NCBI GenBank assembly: GCA_963793025.1
Contig: CAWBYL010000006.1
Span: forward strand, 620,001 to 684,000
Origin: CAWBYL01 sp963793025
GTDB taxonomy: Bacteria > Actinomycetota > Acidimicrobiia > Acidimicrobiales > Acidimicrobilacustridaceae
Length of the DNA stretch: 64,000 nucleotides
Direction: 5' to 3'
Position 1 is the stretch's first letter. Each line of letters opens with the position of its first letter. A program made the position numbers and the translations under genes. The notes beneath the pieces were generated by a model that was given only the letters and a program-made list of their open reading frames with translations, ran no database searches and was not told the DNA's origin. Positions 16,925-24,576 of this stretch are shown here, piece by piece.

Positions 16925-17272
16925 TCAGCGCAGAGCTCGAAGCCTCAGCCCGCGGACGTTCGCGAAGTCCTTCGTGTTGCGCGTCGAGAGTTGAAGGCCC
17001 TTCTCGAGTGCGGTGGCGGCGATCATGGCGTCGGGAAGCCTGAGTCCGAACTCCCGGGCGACACGCCCGGCCCGCTCGGCGACGGAACGGTCGACGGGCA
17101 GTTCCCGGAACGGAGCGAGGAGCTGGGTGGCCAGTGCGGTGGCGGTGTTGCCGGCGAACAGTTCTGCTCTGGTGATGACCGAGTAGTGCAGACGGTGGCG
17201 CCCGGGTTGGAGCTGGGCTGCACCCCGGAGGTGGTCGATGAAGACGTCGGTGTCGACGAGCAGGTCAGCCAC
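16925..17272 (-). CDS. vapC: PIN-domain toxin of VapBC pair
   Basis: 115 residues from GTG 17272; the frame is open further upstream but that part overlaps the antitoxin in another frame. PIN-domain acidic residues are visible: LLVDTDVFIDHL (first Asp), TRAELFAG (Glu), RLPDAMIAATAL (Asp), plus LSTRNTKDF near the end. VapC toxins are Mg-dependent endoribonucleases. The start lies 8 bp inside the end of the antitoxin gene, the usual coupling. All acidic residues are kept, so it should be active. Confidence 0.9.
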   Translation of the reverse strand: MADLLVDTDVFIDHLRGAAQLQPGRHRLHYSVITRAELFAGNTATALATQLLAPFRELPVDRSVAERAGRVAREFGLRLPDAMIAATALEKGLQLSTRNTKDFANVRGLRLRALR

Positions 17273-17483
17273 GACGCCAGGCGTCCCGGGAAGGAACATC
17301 GGCGTCGGGGTCCGCTCCGAACGTCGCCGCCAGCGCGGCCGACGGATCAGCCTCCTCACCGAGGTACTGATCGATGGCTCGCCGAATCACCTCCGCCATC
17401 GTCACCCCTTCAGATGCGGCCGTCCGGTCGATCCGAGTCCTCTGCTCCTCGGTGAGGTAGACCTGCGTCCGGGTGGCTGACAT
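17265..17483 (-). CDS. vapB: Ribbon-helix-helix antitoxin of VapBC pair
   Basis: 72 residues from ATG 17483. The N-terminal ribbon TRTQVYLTEEQRTRIDRTAASEG followed by MAEVIRRAIDQYL is a classic CopG/RHH DNA-binding fold. The acidic C-terminal tail (EEADPSAALAATFGADPDADV) is where such antitoxins wrap the PIN toxin. It would neutralise VapC and repress its own promoter. Two direct ATACAGCA repeats overlap the start codon region and are likely operator sites. Confidence 0.9.
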   Translation of the reverse strand: MSATRTQVYLTEEQRTRIDRTAASEGVTMAEVIRRAIDQYLGEEADPSAALAATFGADPDADVPSRDAWRRG

Positions 17484-17502
17484 ACAGCAAGGATATACAG
17501 CA
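17482..17502 (-). promoter_or_regulatory. Candidate VapB operator with direct repeats
   Basis: ATACAGCA occurs at 17482-17489 and again at 17495-17502, a 13-bp period, overlapping the vapB start and a TATATC -10-like box read on the minus strand. RHH dimers bind closely spaced direct repeats. Autoregulation is inferred. Confidence 0.45.
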
Positions 17503-17593
17503 CCCCCGCCCACAACAACCATCCCACTCGTGCCGGTCGGGGACGGTCCAAATCGCTCTCGCCGATTGTGACGAGATCTCCCCGAACAGCAGT

Positions 17594-17884
17594 TCAGAAG
17601 AGCGAGGGCGGTTGCGTCGAGCTCGGCTGAGTGATCCCGTGCGATGGCCGCTCGGTGGGTTCCGCTTCCTCCTGCGGCCCTTGGATGCGGTGAGCGAGGT
17701 GCTCGGGCTCGATGCCGAGCTGAGCAGCGACCTTGGCGCTGGGCACGACGATGCGGCGGCCGAGGCGGAGGCTGGGGATGTCGCCGGTGTGGACGAGCTC
17801 GTAGGCGGTGGAGCGGCCGATGCCGAGGAGCTTGGCGGCCTGCTCGACGGTGACGGTCAGGGGCTGGATGTCGTCGTTGTTCAT
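17594..17884 (-). CDS. Excisionase-like helix-turn-helix protein
   Basis: 96 residues from ATG 17884. VTVEQAAKLLGIGRSTAYELVHTGDIPSLRLGRRIVVPSAKV is the MerR-like winged helix of the excisionase/BldC family (HTH_17), followed by a Pro/Gln-rich tail. On integrative elements such proteins act as recombination directionality factors by bending DNA at attachment arms. It lies downstream of the recombinase pseudogene on the same strand, separated by about 168 bp with two hairpins. Confidence 0.8.
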   Translation of the reverse strand: MNNDDIQPLTVTVEQAAKLLGIGRSTAYELVHTGDIPSLRLGRRIVVPSAKVAAQLGIEPEHLAHRIQGPQEEAEPTERPSHGITQPSSTQPPSLF

Positions 17885-17961
17885 GCCCCACTAGGCCGAC
17901 GAGCGAGCCGGATCTTCCATCACCTCTCGGAATCGTCCGGGCCGTCCACCACTGTGCGGTC

Positions 17962-18002
17962 ACCGGGACCGAGTTCCCGGCAGGGTTCCCCGTAGGGGAA
18001 CC
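17962..18002. promoter_or_regulatory. Two adjacent inverted repeats between recombinase and excisionase-like genes
   Basis: CCGGGA/TCCCGG (17963-17980) is followed by the perfect 8-bp-armed repeat GGTTCCCC-gta-GGGGAACC (17984-18002). They may be a terminator for the recombinase or operator/arm sites. The first shares the ACCGGGA heptamer found at the left island end. Confidence 0.4.
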
Positions 18003-18052
18003 TGCAAGTGTGTGCCGCCTGGATCTGTTGGTCAGCGGTTCGCTCGCTGTGG

Positions 18053-19203
18053 TCAGCCGATGTCGGCGGGACGGGCCGGGGTGCCTCGGGTGAGGAGCGT
18101 TCCGAGGTAGGCGGCGGCGCGCTGGTCGGTGGCGGGGACGGCGTGGGTGTACAGATCGAGCGTCGTCGAGAGCTGGCTGTGCCCGAGCCGGGTGCTGACC
18201 GTGCCGATCGGGATCCCGCCGTCGGTCAGCACCGTGGCCACGAAGTGGCGCAGGTCGTGCAGGCGCACCCGGTCGAGGCCGAGCCGGGCCCGCAGCCGCC
18301 CGAACCGGTTGGTGCACACGTCGGGCCGCCACGGCCGACCCTCGGGGTCGGCGAACAGGGCGGCGTCATCGGCCAGGCGCACACCGAGGGCCAGGGCCAC
18401 CTCCCGCTGGCGGCGGCGGTGGGTGCGCAGCAGCGCGACCGTCGCCTCGTCGATGGCCAGACGCCGCGAGGCGTGGGTCTTGGTGTCCTTCTCCCGCAGC
18501 TCGCCGTCGACGAGGGTGATCGAGCGGCGGATGGCCACCTCGCCCCGGTCGAGGTCGATGTCGCTCCACCGCAGAGCGCAGCCCTCACCCCGCCGGCAGC
18601 CGGTGGCGGCCAGCACCCACAGGTACACGCCCGAACTCCGGGTCCTCGTCATGAGCGGCGTCGAGCAGGCGCAGCACCTCGGCCGGCGTCGGCGGGATGA
18701 CCTCGGTGCGGCGCTGCGGGGGTCGGTGAGGCGTCGACGGCGGGGGAGCGGGCGATGAACCCCCACCGGCGGGCCTGCTCGAGCGACTGGCGCAGCACGG
18801 TGTGGCAGATCCGCACCGTCCGCACCGACAGCCCTCGCCCGCCGAGGTCGCTGTAGAGCATGTCCAGGTCGATCGGGCGCAGCGCCCCGACCTTGCGGTC
18901 ACCGAGCGCCGGACGGATGTAGGTCCGGGCGATCCACTCGTAGCTCTTCAGCGTCGACGGCTCGACCGACTGGCGCTTCACCTCGAGCCACCGGTCGAGC
19001 AGCACGTCGAGCGTCATGGCCGCGGTGGCCACGAAGCGTCCCTCGTCGGCCTCGACGAGCAACCGGGACAGCTCCCGGTCGGCGTCCCGGCGTGTCCCGG
19101 TCACCGTCCGCTGGACGTAGCGCTTCTTCCCGGTCGGAGTCCCGGCCGACGTAGGCCTTGATCCGCCAGCTCCTTGTCCCCGCTTCTGGATGTGTCCTCG
19201 CAT
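18053..19203 (-). pseudogene. Tyrosine recombinase (phage-type integrase), frameshifted
   Basis: Read from ATG 19203, the product shows the N-terminal MRGHIQKRG and GKKRYVQRTVTGTRRDADRELSRLL. The core-binding domain follows (LDVLLDRWLEVKRQSVEPSTLKSYEWI) and then the catalytic domain: ATGCRRGEGCALRW (first Arg), RLHDLRHFVATVL (His-x-x-Arg) and LGHSQLSTTLDLYTH (His and nucleophile Tyr). The frame changes near 18722 (SPAVDA to PPQRRTEVIPP) and again near 18630 (DPEFG to GVYLWVLA). A compensated pair also seems to scramble the expected SWRIKAYVGRD segment near 19140-19175. It is therefore probably inactive. It is adjacent to its tRNA-Arg target. Confidence 0.85.
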
Positions 19204-19309
19204 TGGCTGTCTCCTCGGCCTACTAAGCCGCCGGAGTGCCAAGAGATGACCAAGAAGGTTCAGGAAGCTTGCGAGGTGAAGTACTCAGGCCTGTGACCTG
19301 GGACTTCAG

Positions 19310-19383
19310 CGCGCTCGGAGGAACTCGAACCCCCAACCTTCTGATCCGTAGTCAGATGCTCTATCCAATTGAGCTACGAGCGC
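19310..19383 (-). tRNA. tRNA-Arg (anticodon ACG)
   Basis: On the minus strand the sequence folds as a full cloverleaf. The acceptor stem is GCGCTCG/CGAGCGC, the D-arm GCTC..GAGC, the anticodon stem TCTGA/TCAGA with loop CTACGGA (anticodon ACG), and the T-arm has the TTCGAGT loop. CCA is not encoded. It is the intact insertion target of the neighbouring islands; its 3' half is copied at 12575 and 9113. Confidence 0.95.
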
Positions 19384-19499
19384 AGAACTTCTGAATTGTC
19401 CCCAGGCTCCAGGAGCACGGGGACGGTCAGCATAGGAGACGCCGCAGGAACGCTCCAACTGGCCACCCCACCGGGAGCGGACCTCTGACGATGGGGCGC

Positions 19500-20318
19500 T
19501 CACTTCCCCGAGCGGATGCGTCCTCGGAAGGCGGTGAGGGCCAGGCCGAAGCTGACCACGCCGACGAGGGCGATGGCCAACAGGCCCTGCCCCAGCGCGG
19601 TCCAGTCCCACCCGACCATGATCAGCGACCGCAACGCCGCCAGCACGTAGGTGACCGGGTTGTAGTCCGCCACGGTGGCCAGCCACCCGCTCAGGTACTG
19701 CTCGGGCACGAAGGCGGTGGTGAGGAAGGCGAACGGGAAGAACAGGATGAAGCTCGAGTTCACCGCCGCCGGGTTCCCCGTCTTGAGGGCGATGGCGTAG
19801 GGGAAGCCGGTGAACACCAGCCCCCACGCAGCGGCGATGAGGACGAAGGCCACGATGCCGACCAGCCCGGTCTCGAAGCGCACCCCGACGATGAAGCCCA
19901 GCAGGATCACCGGAATGGACAGGGCCACGACGAGTACGAAGTCGGCGACCATCAGTCCCAACAGCAGTGCCGGCCGCCGCACCGGGGTGAGGGTGAGACG
20001 GTCGAAGTAGCCGTCCTGGATGTCGGTCACCAGCGTGGAGGCCCGGCTGATCCCGGTGACGGCGAAGATGATGGCCACCGGAAGCTGGAAGGCCTTGAAG
20101 CTGAACCCGGGATCCTCGACCTGGCTGGTGATGTCGGTGAGCGAGCCGGTGTTCACGATGAAGAAGAACAGCGGCACGATCAGCGCCGGGATCACGCTCT
20201 CGGGCTCACGGGGGATCGAGCGCACGGCTCGGCCGGCCACGGTGCGCACGTCGGCCACGAACCCGGCTCGTCGGGCCTTCACCTCGGTGGTGGGAACGGT
20301 GACGTCGGTGACGGTCAT
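19500..20318 (-). CDS. ABC-2 type transporter permease (DrrB-like)
   Basis: 272 residues from ATG 20318, overlapping the ATPase stop by 4 bp. Six hydrophobic segments can be placed, including VIPALIVPLFFFIVNTG, LLGLMVADFVLVVALSIPVILLGFIVG and FILFFPFAFLTTAFVP. These are typical of DrrB/ABC-2 permeases. TDIQDGYFDRLTLTPVRR is the conserved cytoplasmic loop that contacts the ATPase. With the upstream ATPase it should form a drug or lipid exporter. Substrate unknown. Confidence 0.93.
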   Translation of the reverse strand: MTVTDVTVPTTEVKARRAGFVADVRTVAGRAVRSIPREPESVIPALIVPLFFFIVNTGSLTDITSQVEDPGFSFKAFQLPVAIIFAVTGISRASTLVTDIQDGYFDRLTLTPVRRPALLLGLMVADFVLVVALSIPVILLGFIVGVRFETGLVGIVAFVLIAAAWGLVFTGFPYAIALKTGNPAAVNSSFILFFPFAFLTTAFVPEQYLSGWLATVADYNPVTYVLAALRSLIMVGWDWTALGQGLLAIALVGVVSFGLALTAFRGRIRSGK

Positions 20319-21307
20319 GAGCGGCTCTCCTCCGAGGCGGACTCGGGTTCGGGTTCGGGATCGGCGTCGGCCCGGAAGCGGTCTCCGGTGAGCTCGAGGA
20401 ACACGTCGTCGAGCGAGGGGCTGCGCAGCGTGAGGTCGCGCACCGCCACCCCGTCGCGGTCGAGAGCCACGGCCACGCCGCTGACGAGCGCCGAACCGTC
20501 CTCGACGGAGATGGTGATCTCGTCGCCGTGGACCTCGGTCGAGCTCACCCCCTCGACCGACTCGACGGCCGTGCGGGCCGACTCCACGTCGCCCTCGACC
20601 CGCACGATGATCACGTCGGTGCCGATGCGCCGCTTGAGCTCCTCGGGGCTCCCCTCGGCCGCCAGCTCGCCCTTCACGATGATGCCGACCCGGTCGGCCA
20701 GGGCGTCGGCCTCCTCCAGGTACTGGGTGGTCAGGAAGATGGTGACGCCGAGGTCGTCGTTGAGGCGCCGCACCTCCTCCCACACCCGGGCCCGGCTCAC
20801 CGGGTCGAGGCCGGTGGTGGGCTCGTCCAGGAACAGCACCTGCGGGTTGTGCACCAGAGCGGCGGCCAGATCGAGCCGCCGCTTCATGCCGCCGGAGTAA
20901 GTGCCGATGCGGTCGTCGAGGGCGGGCCCGATGTCGACCATGTCGGTGAGCTCGTACAGGCGCTGGTCGATCTCCTTCGGGCGCAGACCGTACAGGCGGG
21001 CCTGGAGCCGCAGCAGCTCCCGCCCGCTCTGCTTGGGATCGAGAGCGGCGTCCTGGAGGGCCACGCCGATGCGGAAACGCACCTCCTCGGGCTGGGAGGC
21101 CACGTCGAACCCGGCCACCGACGCCGTGCCCCCCGAGAGCGACAACAGCGTGCACAGCATCCGCACCGTCGTCGACTTCCCCGCCCCGTTGGGGCCCAGG
21201 AACCCGTAGATCTCCCCGTCCTCGACGGCCAGGTCGACACCGGCGACCGCTTCGTTGTCGCCGAAGCTGCGCCTCAGGCCGTCCGCTCGTACCGCTGGAT
21301 CAGACAT
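20315..21307 (-). CDS. ABC transporter ATP-binding protein (DrrA-like)
   Basis: 330 residues from ATG 21307. Walker A is GPNGAGKST, the signature is YSGGMKRRLDLAAALVHNP and Walker B is VLFLDEPTTGLDP. The H-loop position reads TIFLTTQY, with Gln where His is usual, a known DrrA-type variant. The C-terminal extension (LRSPSLDDVFLELTGDRF) is the DrrA regulatory domain. It energises the overlapping permease. The C-terminal tail is very acidic. Confidence 0.94.
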   Translation of the reverse strand: MSDPAVRADGLRRSFGDNEAVAGVDLAVEDGEIYGFLGPNGAGKSTTVRMLCTLLSLSGGTASVAGFDVASQPEEVRFRIGVALQDAALDPKQSGRELLRLQARLYGLRPKEIDQRLYELTDMVDIGPALDDRIGTYSGGMKRRLDLAAALVHNPQVLFLDEPTTGLDPVSRARVWEEVRRLNDDLGVTIFLTTQYLEEADALADRVGIIVKGELAAEGSPEELKRRIGTDVIIVRVEGDVESARTAVESVEGVSSTEVHGDEITISVEDGSALVSGVAVALDRDGVAVRDLTLRSPSLDDVFLELTGDRFRADADPEPEPESASEESRS

Positions 21308-21363
21308 CGTCCGACCGTATCCGTGGCCTGCGACACCACCACGGGTCGGGCGGCCGGGCGAGG

Positions 21364-21687
21364 TCAGTCCTTGAGCTCCACGATGATCTCGTAGAAGGGC
21401 TCGTCGCCGATGTTCACCGCCCGCTCGATGCCGCCCCGTTCACCCCACACGACCAGGCCGTTGCTGACCTCGCCCTCGATCTCGCCCAGCCCGGCCCACG
21501 AGCCGCCCGACTCGGGCTCGAAGCGGGCGGCGATCTTGTCGCCGGAGATCTGCACCATGGCGTAGTCGTTGTGGTGCTCGTGCAGGTCGCTCTCCTGGCC
21601 CGGGTCGAGGCGCATCTCCCAGATCTTCACCCGGTCGTTCTCGAACAGGACCTTGGTCCCGATCCCACCCATCACCTTCTCGCTCAC
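21364..21687 (-). CDS. Cupin-domain protein
   Basis: 107 residues from GTG 21687, which has a G-rich ribosome site (AGGGGGG) 5 bp upstream. The longer open frame above it is antisense shadow of the channel gene. The single cupin shows MRLDPGQESDLHEHHNDYAMVQISGD, with His and Glu in the first metal-binding motif, and FYEIIVELKD at the end. It is a small metal-binding beta-barrel of unknown substrate. It is divergent from the potassium channel gene. Confidence 0.8.
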   Translation of the reverse strand: MSEKVMGGIGTKVLFENDRVKIWEMRLDPGQESDLHEHHNDYAMVQISGDKIAARFEPESGGSWAGLGEIEGEVSNGLVVWGERGGIERAVNIGDEPFYEIIVELKD

Positions 21688-21870
21688 GATGACCCCCCTG
21701 GTCGCCACGACGCCGGCCGTCGTCGCCCCTGCGAACGCTAGACAACCACGTCGGGCGCCGCACCGCGTCCCGGCCCCACCAGCACCGGCACCCGCACCCG
21801 CGGTCCCGGGTTCGTGCCCCCGGCACAGCGGGGAAACGGATCGGTAACAGCGCTTGGCTAGACCCTCGGC

Positions 21871-22962
21871 GTGGGGAGAGACGGTCGCACCGCCAGACGA
21901 GCCCGGCGCGGCCCGCGGCGGCCCGACGCCCAGCGGGACCCGTGGCGCCGCTTCCGGTGGGGGATCGTGCTGCTGGGCACCGTCCTGGCCTTCGGCACCG
22001 TCGGCTACATGGTCGTCGGCCTCGACCCCTTCTCCGCCTTCTACCAGACCGCCATCACCATCACGACGGTCGGCTTCGGCGAGGTGTCGCCCGACGAGGA
22101 CGTCGACACCGCCTACCGCGCCTTCACCCTCGTCCTCGTCCTCGTGGGGGCCAGCTCGGTCATCTACACGGTGTCGGTCCTGCTGGAGACCGTCATCGAG
22201 GGGACGCTCAACGACAGCCTGAGGAGACGCCGGATGCAGCGCGAGATCGATCACATGGTCGACCACGTCATCGTGGCCGGAGGGGGCCGGGTGGGTCAGG
22301 CCATCGCCACCTACGTGGCCCGCCTCGGTGAGCCCGTGGTGGTCATCGACCGGGTCATGCCCGCCGGGGAGTGGCTCATCCCCGTGGTCAGCGGCGAGGC
22401 CACCGACGACCAGGTGCTGCTCGACGCCGGCCTCGAGCGGGCCTCCAAGCTCGTGTCCGCCCTCGACACCGACGCCGACAACCTCTACGTCACCGTCACC
22501 GCCAAGGCCCTGCGTCCCGACCTGTTCGTGGTCGTGCGCACCAGCACCCAGGCCAACGAGCCCAAGTTCCTGCGGGCCGGCGCCGACCGGGTGGTGAACC
22601 CCCACGAGATCGGCGGCTCCCGCATGGGGGCCCTGGCCATGCAGCCGAGCGTCGCCGAGTTCCTCGACGAGGTGCTTCACGACGAGGCCCACGACGTCTC
22701 CATCCACGAGATCGCCGTCGACGCCGACAGCCCGGCTCTGGGCTCCACCATCGGCCAGCTGGGTGCCGCCCAGGGCGGGGCGATGGTCATCGCCATCCGC
22801 ACCGTGGCCGGCCGGTACACCACCAACCCCGCCCCCGACGTCGAGGTGGGGGCGGGCGACGTCCTCATCGCCCTGGGGAGCGACACGCAGCTGTCGCAGC
22901 TGGAGCGGCGGTTCGTGCGCCACGCCGGTCTGCGCTTCCGGGGCCTCCCCATGGGGGAGTGA
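21871..22962 (+). CDS. TrkA-N (RCK) potassium channel protein
   Basis: 363 residues from GTG 21871. A basic N-terminus is followed by TM1 (GIVLLGTVLAFGTVGYMVV), the pore with selectivity filter TITTVGFGE, and TM2 (FTLVLVLVGASSVIYTVSVLL). A complete RCK domain starts at HVIVAGGGRVGQAIATYV (nucleotide-binding Gly motif). The RCK_C subdomain is at about residues 270-350 (SPALGSTIGQLGAAQGGAMV). This is the MthK/Kch two-TM layout, so it is a ligand-gated K+ channel in the inner membrane. Confidence 0.92.
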   Translation: MGRDGRTARRARRGPRRPDAQRDPWRRFRWGIVLLGTVLAFGTVGYMVVGLDPFSAFYQTAITITTVGFGEVSPDEDVDTAYRAFTLVLVLVGASSVIYTVSVLLETVIEGTLNDSLRRRRMQREIDHMVDHVIVAGGGRVGQAIATYVARLGEPVVVIDRVMPAGEWLIPVVSGEATDDQVLLDAGLERASKLVSALDTDADNLYVTVTAKALRPDLFVVVRTSTQANEPKFLRAGADRVVNPHEIGGSRMGALAMQPSVAEFLDEVLHDEAHDVSIHEIAVDADSPALGSTIGQLGAAQGGAMVIAIRTVAGRYTTNPAPDVEVGAGDVLIALGSDTQLSQLERRFVRHAGLRFRGLPMGE

Positions 22963-22980
22963 GGCCCGAACGGTCGCCAG

Positions 22981-24504
22981 CTAGGAGATGACACCGCTGG
23001 TCAGCTGCTCCACCAGGAGCTTGCGCTGCACCTGCTGGGTCGAGGCGGTGCGGGGGATGGCCGCCACCGTCACCACCCGACGGGGGTGCTTGAAGGCGGC
23101 CAGGCGTCCGTCGCACCAGGTGCGCAGATCGTCGACGGTCGGAGCCGGGCCGCCGTCGCCGCTCACCACCACGGCGCACACGATCTCGCCCCACCGGTCG
23201 TCGGGCAGACCGACCACGGCCACGTCGGCCACGTCCGGATGGCCGACCAGCACCAGCTCCACCTCGGTGGGCGCCACGGTCTCGCCGCCGGTGCGCACCA
23301 CGTCACGGGCCCGGCCCACGATCGACCAGAACCCCTCCTCGTCGCACTCGGCCAGGTCACCGGTGCGGTACCAACCGTCGACCAGCGACTCGGCGGTGGC
23401 GTCGGGCTGGTGCAGGTAGCCGTCGAACAACACCGGGCTGCGGGCCATCAGCTCACCGGACTCGTCCACCCGCAGCTCGTTCGAGATGCCGGGCAGACCG
23501 ATGCGCCCCGGCTTGCGGGCGATGTCGTCGTGGTCGAGGGCGGCCACGTTGCCGGCCTCGGTGGAGCCGTAGAAGATCCGCACCGTGGCGTCGGGCAGGG
23601 CGGCCATCAGTGCGGCCATGAGATCGGGCGGCGTGGCCGACGTGCCCGTGTCGGCGAAGCGGATGGTGGCCAGTTCGTCCCCGTTGGCGTCGACGGAGGC
23701 CAGGTGGTCGAGCAGGCGTTGCCACACCGCAGGGATGGCGTTGAGGCGCTGGGCCCGATGGCGGGTCACCGCCCCGCAGATCTCCGGTGCGGTGGCCGAC
23801 TCGACGTAGGCCACGCCGTCGCGGGCGTGCCACTGCTGCAGCGAGATCGTCCACGGCGCCATGTGGAACATGGGGAACATGCACACCGCCCGGCCCCGAG
23901 GCTCGAGCTGCGAACCGGGGTGGGAGCGCAGGAACGACACCCGGTGCGACAGCACCACGCCCTTGGGGCGACCGGTGGACCCGCTGGTGAAGAACACCAC
24001 GTGAGGGTCGGTCTCCCGGAGGTCGGGTTTCGGTGCCGGGTCGACGTCGGCGCCGGCCCGCTCGGCCAGCGTGGGGACCCCGTGGTCCGACGAGGGGCTC
24101 GTCGAGGAGGTGGCGGGATCGAGGCGGGCGGCGAGCACGTCCGGCGCCAGGTCGAGGCCCGACAGCTGCTCGGCCCGGTCCGCATCGGACAGGACCAGGC
24201 GGGGCCGGGCCACGTCGAGGATGGGCCGGGCCTCCTCCACCGTGAGCAGAGGGCTCATGGGGCAGAACACCGCACCGGAGCGGGCACAGGCCCAGAACAC
24301 GGGGATGACGTCGAGCGAGGTGGCCGCCCACACCACCACACGATCGCCGGCGCCGATGCCGAGAGCGTGCATCTGGGCGGCGGCTCGCGCCGACCGCTCG
24401 TCGACCTCCGCGAAGGTCAGCTGCTGTTCGCCCAGAGCGGCGGCCATCCGGTCGGGAACGGCCGCGGCGGCCTGTTCGAGGATGTCGCCCACCAGCAGAT
24501 CCAT
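22981..24504 (-). CDS. Acyl-CoA synthetase / AMP-dependent ligase
   Basis: About 507 residues from ATG 24504 (GTG two codons earlier is possible). The adenylation motifs are present: VVFFTSGSTGRPKGVVLSHR (P-loop), FYGSTEAGNVA, YRTGDLAECDEEGF and VGRARDVVRTGGETVAPTEVE. The catalytic Lys region near the end (RTASTQQVQRKLL) is less standard than the usual PKT..GKV..R but has the Lys. It should activate a carboxylic acid through an acyl-AMP to acyl-CoA. Chain length is not predictable. It is followed on the same strand by nothing coupled. Confidence 0.92.
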   Translation of the reverse strand: MDLLVGDILEQAAAAVPDRMAAALGEQQLTFAEVDERSARAAAQMHALGIGAGDRVVVWAATSLDVIPVFWACARSGAVFCPMSPLLTVEEARPILDVARPRLVLSDADRAEQLSGLDLAPDVLAARLDPATSSTSPSSDHGVPTLAERAGADVDPAPKPDLRETDPHVVFFTSGSTGRPKGVVLSHRVSFLRSHPGSQLEPRGRAVCMFPMFHMAPWTISLQQWHARDGVAYVESATAPEICGAVTRHRAQRLNAIPAVWQRLLDHLASVDANGDELATIRFADTGTSATPPDLMAALMAALPDATVRIFYGSTEAGNVAALDHDDIARKPGRIGLPGISNELRVDESGELMARSPVLFDGYLHQPDATAESLVDGWYRTGDLAECDEEGFWSIVGRARDVVRTGGETVAPTEVELVLVGHPDVADVAVVGLPDDRWGEIVCAVVVSGDGGPAPTVDDLRTWCDGRLAAFKHPRRVVTVAAIPRTASTQQVQRKLLVEQLTSGVIS

Positions 24505-24576
24505 GCCCACGCCCCCCGGCGGTCTCGTCGCGTCGCCAACGTACCGCGAGCGTCCCCGGCATCCGGCCGGGCCCGC

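Larger units (their letters stand above)
12620..19351. mobile_element. Integrated element 2 (right island) in tRNA-Arg(ACG)
   Basis: Bounded on the left by the tRNA fragment at 12575-12619 and on the right by the intact tRNA-Arg gene, whose 3' half is the matching repeat. The tyrosine recombinase pseudogene (18053-19203) sits next to the tRNA, and an excisionase-like gene follows it, the usual layout for integrative elements. Cargo includes a Fic protein, small membrane proteins, an acetyltransferase, two sulfotransferases and a VapBC pair. I see no conjugation or replication genes, so it is a decayed or non-self-transmissible island. Confidence 0.75.

Noticed and set aside
17265..18332. Long minus-strand frame fused in front of VapB
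   Set aside because: Only the last 72 codons encode the RHH antitoxin; the upstream part is antisense-like Arg/Pro-rich sequence overlapping the excisionase-like gene.
21364..22923. Long minus-strand frame including the cupin
   Set aside because: The part above 21687 is the shadow of the + strand potassium channel gene; the cupin start at GTG 21687 has its own ribosome site.
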